The notes under the pieces were generated by a model. The model saw nothing but the letters and a program-made list of their open reading frames with translations. It was not told where the DNA came from and searched no databases. From Batillaria attramentaria (taxonomy: Eukaryota > Mollusca > Gastropoda > Batillariidae), in the NCBI GenBank assembly GCA_018292915.2, contig JACVVK020000204.1:907001-971000 (forward strand): 64,000 nucleotides of DNA. Direction: 5' to 3'. A program made the translations under genes and the position numbers. Shown piece by piece: positions 43,516 through 52,754 of the stretch. Each line of letters starts with the position of its first letter. Positions within the stretch are counted from its first letter, which is position 1.

Positions 43516-44397
43516 AGTCGCAAGTCTCGCGCGGGTGGCGTCTTGCGATTTCAGTTGGTCAAAAATCGTACGACGGCCGTGCGGATCGCAGGTTGTCCGC
43601 ACAGTTATCGTACGAAGATCGTACGCCTTCGTGCGATGTTGACGATGTTTGCACGGGCTGTACGAGTGTCGTGCGTGCGCCGTACTGCTATCGTAAGTGC
43701 TCAGTACGCGTGGTGTCAGTGCGTCGGTCGTTCGACGGCCATGGCCGACGCGCGTTTTTCATGCATATAGGGACCAGCCTACATGTGTACACGTAGTTTG
43801 TTTACGGAAAGAAGACATCAGAGAATTTGGATATTATTAACAGAGAATTTGACAAACCCATGGACACGTGTACAACAGACACTGACACAGCACTGCAACA
43901 TTTCTACATTGCACACCAACATCCCCCGGGCCCGCACCTGGTCTTGCGTCAGCTTTGCGGAGCACTAACGGAGCACGTGCGTGCATCGTGGGAACATCGT
44001 ACTACCGACTTGCGGTCTGTGATCACGTCAGTACGGCCGTCGTGCGGTCCTGATGGGGAGCACGCAAGACAACCGTGCGTCACTTGTGCGTTCATCGTGC
44101 GGCCGCCGTGCGGACGTCGTGACCTATTTTACTCGCCCGGAGAGGTCAAGGTCGTACAATGCACTTGCGGCAATCGTGTGTTGGCCGCACAGTGGCCGTG
44201 CGACTAACGCAAGTGTGTAAAACATCGCAGGTAATCGTAGAGTTTGTTGATCATGTCGAAAACCGACCGCAGCGCTCTGCGGCCTCATTGCGGCCCGGAA
44301 ATTTCGCAGGACGCCCGTGCGCCGTTCGCAAGATTTGCCACGATTTTTGGCCGTAGACCCGCCGTAGGAGCCCGTACGGCCGGTTGTGACCGTAGCT
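43516..44397. mobile_element. CpG-rich CGTACG/CGTGCG insert replacing ~680 bp of LINE-A
   Basis: The homology to copy 1 breaks off after CTTCTACA and resumes at TTAGACGGCCC. The 880 bp between are very rich in CG dinucleotides and in short words such as CGTACG, CGTGCG and GCACGG. GTCAAAAATCGTACGACGG near the left and CGATTTTTGGCCGTAG near the right are roughly inverted, suggesting degenerate TIRs of a DNA element. No coding homology is found. Confidence 0.5.
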
Positions 44398-44750
44398 TTA
44401 GACGGCCCTATATCGGAGCATGACGTTAGAGAGGCCTTACGTAAATTGAAATCAGGGAAAGCCGCCGGATTAGATGAAGTTCTGGCCGAATACCTTAAAC
44501 ACGCTGGAGATGCCATTGTTCCATTTTTAACAAAATACTTTAACCATCTGTACAAGCACCAACACTTCCCCACAGACTGGGGCCGTTCAGTCAGTGATTG
44601 TACCTATCCACAAAGGGGGGGGGGGATATTAATAATCCTGCACATTACCGAGGGGTTTCCCTTCTCAGTGTGATAAGCAAGACTTTTACCTCTATTCTGA
44701 ACAAAAGATTGTACAGATGGGCGGAAACTGAAGACAAAAATTAATATGTT
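44398..44750 (+). pseudogene. LINE-A copy 4, RT N-terminus left of the Polinton
   Basis: Matches 16853-17192 with a handful of changes (LRKLKSGKAAGLDEVLAEYL, HFPTDWGRS). It then has a small insertion and a G-run at 44620-44628 that shift the frame. It stops at TTAATATGT, after which come 21 bp containing a SINE-B remnant (AAGACGGGGCAACGAT) and the Polinton. Confidence 0.88.
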
Positions 44751-44765
44751 AATATAAGACGGGGC

Positions 44766-44771
44766 AACGAT
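44766..44771. repeat. Polinton target site duplication, left (AACGAT)
   Basis: AACGAT directly before the left TIR, identical to 60115-60120. Six bases is the standard Polinton duplication size, and the pre-insertion sequence with one AACGAT is visible in the paralogous SINE-B at about 18635. Confidence 0.95.
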
Positions 44772-45750
44772 AGTAGTATAAGTTGCGACCCCTCAACCCC
44801 CAGGGAGTAGGGAGCAGTTGACCTTAACCTGAGGTCACGTCCTTAGCCTCAGGTCATAGCCCTAACCTGAGGTCACGTCCTCAGGTCACAACCTGAGGTC
44901 ACGTCCTTAGCCTCAGGTCACGGCCCTAACCTGAGGTCACGCCCTCAGGTCACAGCCTTATAACTTCAGGTCATGCCCTTAACCTTATGACGTAAACTTT
45001 AGGACACGACCCTATAAAATCAGGGCTTCACCTTATAACCTGAACTGTTAGGGTGCTCCAGTGAAGTAATACAAGATAAATGGGGGAAACATGGAGCTCC
45101 TGAAGTGACAGCTGTCAGCGCCTCCCATTTAGGTAGGGAGACCGGGAGCCATTTGACCTTAATCTGAGATCACGTCCATAGCCTCCAGTGAAGTAATACA
45201 GGGAGATCATAAAGTAGCAGCTGTCAGCGCCTCCCATTTAGGTAGGGAGCCGGGAGCCGCATAACCTGAACTGTTAGACTGGACCAGTGAAATAATACAA
45301 GATGAATGGGGGATCCAAGAGCTCATGAAGTGACGATAAACGCTTTCCATTTAAGTCATAGCGACAGCATTGTCAACCTTATGACGTAAACTTTAGGACA
45401 CGACCCTATCACATCAGGACGTGACCTTATAACCTGAACTGTTAGGGTGCCCCAGTGAAGTAATACAAGATAAATGGGGCAAACATGGAGCTCCTGAAGT
45501 GACAGCTGTCAGCGCCTCCCATTTAGGTAGGGAGACCGGGAGCCATTTGACCTTAACCTGAGATCACGGCCATAGCCTCCAGTGAAGTAATAGAGGGAGA
45601 TCATAAAGTAGCAGCTGTCAGCGCCTCCCGTTTAGGTAGGGAGCCGTATAACCTGAACTGTTAGGGTGTACCAGTGAAGTAATACAAGATAAATGGGCAA
45701 ACAGGGAGCTCCTGAAGTGACGGCAGTCAGCGCTTCTCCATTTAGACCAT
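44772..45750. repeat. Left terminal inverted repeat of the Polinton
   Basis: The outer ~400 bp match the right TIR (60114 downwards) at well over 90%. The outermost 200 bp contain nine AGGTCA hexamers in direct orientation, within alternating CCTGAGGTCACGTCC and CCTCAGGTCA words, plus one inverted TGACCT. Inward lie tandem units carrying CCAGTGAAGTAATAC, AGCAGCTGTCAGCGC and CCCATTTAGGTAGGGAG. The left TIR is longer than the right because of extra, shuffled units. Confidence 0.93.
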
Positions 45751-45964
45751 GGCTACAACATTGTCAGAGATAAGCCAAACCGACAACAGTTGGTGTCTTT
45801 CTACCTTATTCCAGCATGTATTAACAGGAACGAGGAAGCACTTTTATTTTCACGTTTGCAAGCCTGCAGATTGCCAGGTATCAACACTGGTCAACCACAC
45901 ACACATTACACACGTGGATGGAGCAACCCGGTCCTTCTGCAAACATAAAAACACATTTTATTAA
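45749..45964 (+). CDS. Small plus-strand ORF inside the left TIR (uncertain)
   Basis: A 71-residue ORF starting ATGGCTACAACATTGTC at the inner edge of the left TIR. It contains His and Cys residues (HVCKPADC, HTHITHV, CKH) but shows no recognised family. It is the only plus-strand candidate in the element. A degenerate version of its start region occurs one TIR unit earlier (about 45355-45375: GCGACAGCATTGTC). It may be just the edge of a repeat unit. There is no TATA-like box that I can defend. Confidence 0.2.
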   Translation: MATTLSEISQTDNSWCLSTLFQHVLTGTRKHFYFHVCKPADCQVSTLVNHTHITHVDGATRSFCKHKNTFY

Positions 45965-46087
45965 GCACTGTGTTTTAAAGAAGACAATGCCCGTTAGTTG
46001 ACTCTTAGGATCATGACTTTTGGCATGAAACGAAGAACCATCCAGCCAGTACCGCGAGGAGGTGGGCTATTTCAACTGGCCAAAAAA

Positions 46088-46163
46088 AAGCCGTTTTTCT
46101 TCTTTTGTGTACTGAAAAATTTTTTTTGCAGTACACAAAAGAAGAAAAACGGCTTTTTTTTTA
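46088..46163. terminator. Long hairpin just downstream of PolB
   Basis: AAAAAAAAGCCGTTTTTCTTC followed by TTTTGTGTACTG, a ~14-nt A/T-rich loop, and the exact reverse complement: a near-perfect stem of about 33 bp lying 11 bp beyond the PolB stop codon. On the PolB transcript it ends in a U-tract. It could shape 3' end formation, or be an inverted duplication left by recombination near the TIR. The role is inferred from position only. Confidence 0.5.
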
Positions 46164-46173
46164 TCACAATACG

Positions 46174-49100
46174 CTAAACGGAAGTAGGGAACGTTGAAAT
46201 GCCATCAGAGGCAACCACCCGTTTGATGTAGAAGAACGAAAGAGATTTGCGTTTTTGTGTGTAAGTGAAGATCGATTTTCCATCGGTTTTGAAACCCATG
46301 TTGGTTCCGCCTCCACTTTCCTGAGTCGTGAGGACTTGCTGATAGCTATCAAACGTCAGATTATTTTGATGTTTGTTGAGTCCCTTGCAACTTAACTTGG
46401 TTTGGTCACCCTGACAAAAGTAGGTTTTAGAGCACAAGCCGATAAAAGCATGTCCCTGATACTCTGTTTTGAACAGACCCGGCGTTCGTTTGTCATACGC
46501 GATTTGAGCTTGACAGGCTGGGCATTGTGTCGGATCCCACGCTCCGCCGGTCATGCGGGTGGTTTCAAAGTCTTTTTGATGACGGGGACAGGCCTGAGCC
46601 GGGAACCACTGAGGGTACACACGGTAAAACTCTTGTCTGAGCTCTGGACGCACCACCTCGTCTAAAGTCTGGCGACTGAGAGCCAAGTACAAGGAGTCGG
46701 TGTCCATTTCAAGCAACTGATAGTTCGACCGAGACACAAACTTATCTAAAAAGTCAAAATGAAACTGCAACATACGTAGTTTAGCGTACTGATACACAAA
46801 CAAACCAATCTGCAAAGGAAGGGCCCAATTGATTTTCTTTTTGCTCAATTCCACTTCCACGACCTTGTCTGTCAGTTCAGTCAGTTTTTGAAAACGCGCT
46901 TCGTTGACGAGTTTGGGTGCTTTTTCGGGGACGACATAATGAATGTCACGGTGGCGCGCAACGTTTGTCAGGGTTTTACCGTACGCGCTGTTGCCGAGCA
47001 GTTTAAAGGTTTCTGCTAAAATGGCCTTGCTCGGGTCTTGATCGCCTTGACGACGAGCGTCAGACACGGCTTCACCAAACTTCTTGAAACAGGTTTTGGG
47101 TTGGTACTCGAGGATAAGCGTAATGTTACTGACCACCAGCCCATGCTCGAGGTACCATTTTAGAAGAGGTGTGGCTAACAAAATACTTTCGCCAAAGAAA
47201 CTGCCCACTAACGTTCGACGGGCTTGAGAGAGAAGCTTGTGTTTTTCAGCGTAGGTTTTCATCAGCTCACCGATTTGATCACGACTGATGGAAGCGTTTT
47301 TGAAGATGGGTTGCATTTCTGAAAAATGCTGTTTCAAGGTCTCTGGCACAGCGATGTCACACTGCACAAACCCGAACAAGGTTTCGTTTTTTACAGCTTT
47401 GACAATGGCTTCCTCCGTGATGGGCGACACACCCTGGAATGGTTTCAGCATCGGGAAATGATCTCGCAAAAAGAACTGAATGTCTGAGTTAAAAGCTCTT
47501 TCACACTTCCACTCGCACTCCCATTTTTCCACCACACGCACACCCACATCCTCGCGTAAATACCGGGTAACGTCTTGCGTGCTTTCTCTGAGCTCAACCA
47601 GAGATTTGCCATTCACGGGGTTCACGGTTTGGCCAGCCGTCAGAGAACACGAGTGACCGTGAAACAGACACCCGTGAAACTGATACACGGTTTGCGTCTC
47701 AGGATCCCACCCATCCACCCGTATGTGTCGTTTGCCCAACTGCTTTTTGTGCTGCAGGCGGATGTTTTCCGTGTGCATCGTCCACTCGAGCCATTCGCGA
47801 GCCAACTGACCAAACGGATCGGTTTTTTCTGGTTTAAACCCATTTTCTTTTTTTTTCGAATGGTAGGGTGCTCTGTCGGCATTGGGTTCATGATCGCTGA
47901 CAGATACAAAGAATTAGCGTCCCAGCCCGTGATAGACTGGACAGGTTTGTCTGGCTGGTCACGAATACAGGTTTTATCTGTCTCGTGCCATCGATGGAAA
48001 ATAATGCTGGGTCCCCCCACGATCTGATCGCGCAAGAGAGAGTGAATATCTTTTTGTTTCTCGTTAAAGAGAGAAAAATACGTGTTTGAAGGCATGATCT
48101 GAAACAAATATTTGAGGGTGATGCCGGGGACAGAAATCCCGTCTTTGAGCAAGTCGACGCCGAGGGTCGCGTACATGGCAATTTGACGTTCTAAAGCGAC
48201 CAGAAAGGGTTTTGTATCCAAGTTATTGTACCAGACGAGAAAGTCTCGCAAGGTAGCGCATTGATTTTCTTGCCATATTTTTTCACAATACGCATACTCG
48301 GCTGGTGTGATGTTGGTCTGTTTTAGTTTACTGTAGAAGGCCGTATGTGGGGGTAGAGTGGTTTCCTCTAGTTTGTCTAGACTAGTGATGTACTCGTAAC
48401 AAAAGAACCCTTTCTGCTCTTCAACGTTAAACGCTTTCAAGTACTTGGCGTAAGAATAACCCGGCGCGACAAAATTGACGATGTCTAGAAATTTTAGTTT
48501 TGTGGTCGAAATGCACATGTACTGACTATTTCGTTTTACCACAAATTTTAAAAGACTTTTGTCTTCTTCTTGTGTTTCTTCGTCTTCGTCTGTGTTAGCG
48601 CACTGTTCCTCTCCTTCTTCCTCGACGTCAACTCCATCGGGATTTTCTGTCACATCGTCTGTTTTGGCCTGAGCGATCAGCGTTTGAATCAAATAAGGCT
48701 TAATCACGTTCAAGTCATAACGAGACGAGTTAAACCCAACTACCGGTAACTCTTGTAAATAATCACAGAGGTGTTGTCTGAGTGTTTGGGTTGGAACGTG
48801 GAGACTATCTGCGCGCTGTTCTTGATCTTGTTCGAGTGCGTCTAATTGCTCAAAGACGGAAGAGAAGTCTTCACGCAACTGACGGTAAGACGCATCGGCA
48901 ATTTGGTGAAGGTACGCGAGCATGTTATCGACCAGCTCTTGGGGGTCCCCTTTGCTTACAAAGCATTTTGGCTCCGTGTAACTAGACACATTACTGCACA
49001 CGGAAACGGAGAGAGGTACGTGCTTGGCAGTCATTTCGGTGCTCTCTGTTTTGGTGTGAAGGAGATCGTCAGTCTCAAAATACACCTCAAAGTCAAAAGT

Positions 49101-50492
49101 TGCTCTGTGCGGAAAGACATAATGAGGGTCTACTAGAATCCCGTGGTTATAGGGGTGTTGCAGAACAGACTCCGGAGGCGTATACACACCACCTTTGTAC
49201 GTGGGTTTGGGTTCACCTCCATTACATCCCCGCTTTTCGTGTTCATGTAACCGTTTGTTAGAAGAAAACAGTTTGCTACATTTGGGACACGCAAAGGCTT
49301 TGGCTAACTGGTCAATGTCTATGATGTGCATAAAATGATTTTTGTAATGAAGAACCCGCATGATGGACTGGTGTTTGTACGCACTACGACGCAGAGGAAC
49401 GATACAGACAGGTGTTTGGGTTTCGTCAAATTCAAAGACATCGATGTTGACTCGAAAACAATCTTCAATCGAATCCAGTTCTAGCAAGGTCACGCCAGGA
49501 AAGTGGGCGGGACACGGATTATGAAACCATTGTTCAAACAGTGTTTTGGTAGGGGTTTGAAGAGCGTGTCGTTTGGCACCTTGATGAAGGGCTAGACAAC
49601 GAAACAGACACAGACCGTCCGAGTAAGGAAACTGGTGATTTTCATCTTTTTGTAATTTGTGTAGAAAGGGGTTGGTAGCGATAAAATCGGGGATTTCATC
49701 GCATGCACACCCGATGGGAAAGTCAGGGTTGATGTAAAAGGAAGTTGACATGATAGCGTTGACAGAATATTTGGAATCAGGTCGTTCTTTCTGAACTTGA
49801 CTTAAAATATCGTGGTCCTGAATGTCGTCTAAAAAAGACAGAAAATCTTGTTTGGATTGGATCAAACGGGGTCGCTCTAAAGCACTGTGGTTGTTGGTAG
49901 ACGCGTGAAAGAAAGAGAGATCTCCTGTCTCTTTATGCGCCAAAAGAAAAGAATGAGAAAAATTAATTTTGAAACGTTTCTTTTGATGATTAAACATTTC
50001 CATCAGATTTTCTTTTTCCCAGTTTGGCAAATCCGACCTGGGATCCCAAAAATAGGTGTATACCGACTGGGTTTTACCGAGCCGTTCGTGCGTTCGTATC
50101 GACTCGAAATGTTTTTCATAGACTTCTTTCTTTTTCGCGGGTAAATCATCTAAGAGCCGTTTTTCTCTTTCAGCTGTACTGAGTCTTTTTTTCAAGGGAA
50201 CGTGGGAGGTGGATGAAGCTTTTCGCTTGTGACTGCAATCAGCCTGGGCATCGACGTGGCGCTGATGCATTTTTACATGGTGAGCCAGGTGTTGCTTGCG
50301 CTTAAAGGTTTGGCCGCACTGCTCACAGTTGAAGGGTCGTATGTTACGATGCGCCCCATCGACATGGCGTGTCAGGTTTCTCCGCTGGGAAAACAATTTT
50401 CCACATTCGGAGCACGTATGATTCTGGCGGACAAAAAAAAAAAAAAAATGTTGCTTCGTATAGTTTTTCTTCCGAAGAAGTACTTTTTTTTA

Positions 50493-50544
<52 letters not shown>

Positions 50545-50599
50545 TAAGAGAAAACCTTACCTGTTTGGATGTCGCCATGTCTGTTTTTGTTGTCGCCAT
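46174..50599 (-). CDS. Protein-primed family B DNA polymerase (PolB), with intron and one frameshift
   Basis: Replicates the Polinton, using a terminal protein primer in this family. Exon 1 (50561-50599) encodes 13 residues starting MATTKTD; an intron of 137 bp (50424-50560, donor GTAAGG, acceptor CCGCCAG) holding a (TA)n tract leads in frame into exon 2. Exon 2 opens with C2H2 zinc fingers (CSECGKLF..., CEQCGQTFKRKQHLAHH), then a DGLCLFRCLA segment like the active-site Cys region of OTU proteases, a further zinc finger (CPKCSKLF), exonuclease motifs FDFEVYF (about 49085) and GFNSSRYD, and polymerase motif A (GWDANSLYL, about 47905). Near 47848-47856 the frame shifts in an A/T run. Then follow motif B (KLLGNSAYGK, about 46985) and motif C (MDTDSLY, about 46695). 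About 1,430 residues, normal for Polintons. The shift may be a decay mutation or a homopolymer error. Confidence 0.93.
50424..50560 (-). other. Intron in PolB
   Basis: On the minus strand CAG/GTAAGG (donor at 50560) and TTTTTTTTTTGTCCGCCAG/AAT (acceptor at 50424), preceded by a run of 16 T. Removing it joins the ATG-bearing exon to the zinc-finger frame, which otherwise has no ATG after its upstream stop. The intron contains ~20 TA dinucleotides (about 50494-50536). Confidence 0.75.
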
Positions 50600-50713
50600 G
50601 ATCAACACAGGAATGTTAGAAACAAGTGTTCACACAAGTGTAGTACCAGGGTAGTGTAAGGTACAGAAGCCAGTCAAGCGGTCAACCCGACTACTCGGAT
50701 AGCAAGACGCCTC

Positions 50714-50724
50714 AGATATATATG
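50714..50724 (-). promoter_or_regulatory. TATA-like box for PolB
   Basis: CCATATATATCTGAG on the minus strand, about 115 nt upstream of the exon 1 ATG, in an otherwise GC-balanced region. Spacing would allow a transcription start about 80-90 nt before the ATG. Confidence 0.45.
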
Positions 50725-51306
50725 GTGCGTGGTCGTGGTCAGCCGGTAAAACTACAGCTGTTATCTGTAACTGCTAACGCCAACAGTCGTGGTGTGGGCG
50801 TGGCTAATAGACACTGCCCAATGATCTACCAGATAGCGTGCGTAGTGACTCCCTATCGTATGCGTAAGTACCAATCAGCCCGGTATGTGTAATATTACTG
50901 CGTATGATAGCTCTTGTACCATGTGGGCCGGAGGGGTGCATGTCGTAACCATGATAGCTGTCAAAGATAAAAGAATATTACTGTAGGACATGTCATAGCT
51001 GTGATACTGATCTAAGGCGACTGACAGTATGAATGTAATTGACCAAGCTAACGAATTGTATGAATATGCTCCGCCACATACACAACACGGCAAAGGCACG
51101 ATGGCCAAACACCGATACAACGCGCATTTACACGCAAATACAATAACGAGACGGCCAATGTATTATATGATGTTTTATTTAAAAGAAAAAGTACACGCGG
51201 TTCCCGTAATGAAATAGATTGGCTCAGGGTACTTTAAACAGGTCATTAAAATAAACAAGTTCTGACTTGCGACCCACCTGCACATAAACATGACACAACA
51301 CAGATC
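50725..51306. other. Polinton intergenic region between PolB and the CARD gene
   Basis: No credible gene. Contains the block CGTAACCATGATAGCTGTCAAAGAT (50944-50968), repeated at 52128-52152 on the far side of the CARD gene. Short plus-strand frames here have no family resemblance. Confidence 0.6.
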
Positions 51307-51840
51307 TTATTTTTTCTTTTTTTTACACAAATGGCGAAATACACTTGTTTCTAAGCGTCCGTGTTTATACGTATCGCGACTTTGTCTCTGGGCTATGCGT
51401 TCAAAACACCGGGTGCAGTACGGTTTATGAGTAGGCGTTAAAAGATACGCGTCACAGCTTGTTCCAAAATTTACACATTTTGGAAACAGGTCGTCGTACG
51501 CAGGTGGTGGTAGTGTTGGCGGTGGCGGTGGTGTTCTGTCTGTGCTCCTAGTTTCAGCAGCCATGACTGATAACATCCCGTCTAAAGCCTGCGTTTCTCC
51601 CGCAGCAAGTAAACTTTCTTGAAAATGATGAAAGGCGTTTAACCCTCGTCTCATCAGTATATCTAACAAGGTTCTGGTTTGGTCTTCTTTAACAGTCGTA
51701 CTTTGCAGGATACGACTCGCCATTGAGCGTGTTAAAACCCGTCGTTGCACCAAATCATCTACCAATGTAGCCGGGTCGCGTATATGTGCCACCAGTAAAC
51801 GCCACGATTTTTGTATGATGCCTTTATGATGCGTGTCCAT
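51307..51840 (-). CDS. CARD-domain protein with PPAY motif and A20-like zinc finger
   Basis: 177 residues, start at 51840 with a TATA-like box 57-65 nt upstream. Residues ~3-90 form a caspase recruitment domain: six-helix pattern with IIQKSWRLLVAHI, LVDDLVQRRVLTRSM, EDQTRTLLDILMRRG, and NAFHHFQESLLAAG, the hallmark 'L-x-x-x-L-x-x-x-V-L-T' and 'R-G-x-x-A-F-x-x-F' features. A Pro-rich linker holds PPAY (112-115), a WW-domain (Nedd4-type ligase) binding motif. Cysteines 122, 129, 142 and 145 (C-x6-C-x12-C-x2-C, ending CTRCF) resemble an A20-type zinc finger with wider spacing. The tail is Lys-rich. The gene is not part of the core Polinton set; capture from the host and a role in blocking or rewiring caspase/NF-kB signalling is inference. 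The frame is undamaged although neighbouring genes are broken. Confidence 0.82.
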   Translation of the reverse strand: MDTHHKGIIQKSWRLLVAHIRDPATLVDDLVQRRVLTRSMASRILQSTTVKEDQTRTLLDILMRRGLNAFHHFQESLLAAGETQALDGMLSVMAAETRSTDRTPPPPPTLPPPAYDDLFPKCVNFGTSCDAYLLTPTHKPYCTRCFERIAQRQSRDTYKHGRLETSVFRHLCKKKKK

Positions 51841-51895
51841 AATGTTGCTGGGTCGAATACTTGAAAGGTAAATGAAAGCTTGTCTGTGTTGCGAT

Positions 51896-51905
51896 TATTT
51901 TTATA
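51896..51905 (-). promoter_or_regulatory. TATA-like box for the CARD gene
   Basis: TATAAAAATA on the minus strand, 57-65 nt upstream of the ATG at 51840, giving a predicted 5' UTR of about 30 nt. Confidence 0.55.
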
Positions 51906-52317
51906 TGTATTTTCTTTTCTCTCTTAAAGAAACGTATTGAGAAGTGAAGAGTTAGGAAAAAGGGAAGGGAAAATGTGTGTGTGTGGGTTCTTATTTATTT
52001 TTTTTCCCTTTAATTTTAGCTTTCTTCGTCAAGGCTGGGCCTCTATTGTTTTGCATAACACGAGGGTCATTTCGCGCGACAACAGCCACCGTTTAATTGT
52101 ACCACGCAATCATGTGGGGTGTGTACCGTAACCATGATAGCTGTCAAAGATTATTACTGTACGACTAGCGGTCATTTGCAGTTTAAAACTCTATTCTTTT
52201 GCATAAGACGGGGGGTCATTTCGCGCGACAACAGCCACGGTCACACGCGCATCTGCCGCTCTTATGACACCTAAACGATACATAAGATGGGCACCTGTCA
52301 AAGATATGTGGGTGTGA
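51906..52317. repeat. Polinton intergenic region with duplicated blocks
   Basis: TTTTGCATAASACG-x-GGGTCATTTCGCGCGACAAC occurs at about 52048 and 52199 (period ~150 bp). CGTAACCATGATAGCTGTCAAAGAT at 52128-52152 repeats 50944-50968, and a looser CTGTCAAAGATATG occurs at about 52295. No coding region. The blocks may be regulatory or recombination remnants. Confidence 0.65.
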
Positions 52318-52548
52318 TTATTTGTCGAAGATACGGGGGAGGTGTATCGCTGTACGAGTAATTGTGAATGTGGACAGTTTGACAAAGATACGGTAATGGT
52401 GGCGGTGGTGGTGGTTGTCCCCATGTCCCTGCTGCCTTTTTTTTTTTTTTTTTTTTGCTTGCTTGATAGCAGCTCGTCTAAAAGCTTGTGTCTTTTCCCG
52501 GTAACTTTCTTGATGATGATGATGATGAAAGGTATTTTGCGGCTCCAT
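52318..52548 (-). CDS. Small His/Lys-rich Polinton ORF (uncertain)
   Basis: 76 residues starting MEPQNTFHHHHHQESYREK, then a basic helix (AFRRAAIKQAKKKKKK). The lysine run is encoded by an A homopolymer (52437-52456 on the plus strand as T), so the frame beyond it is not secure. The start context CAACATTATGGA matches that of the CARD gene, and an AT-rich TTATATTA lies about 45 nt upstream, which supports a real small gene. No family recognised. Confidence 0.35.
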   Translation of the reverse strand: MEPQNTFHHHHHQESYREKTQAFRRAAIKQAKKKKKKRQQGHGDNHHHRHHYRIFVKLSTFTITRTAIHLPRIFDK

Positions 52549-52754
52549 AATGTTGGAAAGGCAACCAAAGGTCTGTATGTGTTGTAATATAATTTTGTTT
52601 ACGCAAACTCAACACACACTCACACAGAACAAGAACAACAATATAGCATACACACAAACAAAAATTTTATTCAGTCGAGGCAAGGCACAAAAACAAAAAG
52701 ATCGATGCATAAAACAAGTTCTACGGATCATTGTCAGAAAAAAAAAGTGTTTGT

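Noticed and set aside
47848..47856. Programmed frameshift in PolB
   Set aside because: Polinton PolB is normally one frame; the break is at a homopolymer and no stimulatory structure is evident. Mutation or sequencing error is simpler.
51029..51217. Plus-strand 62-residue ORF between PolB and the CARD gene
   Set aside because: No homology, opposite to all neighbours, no promoter-like motif that I can defend.
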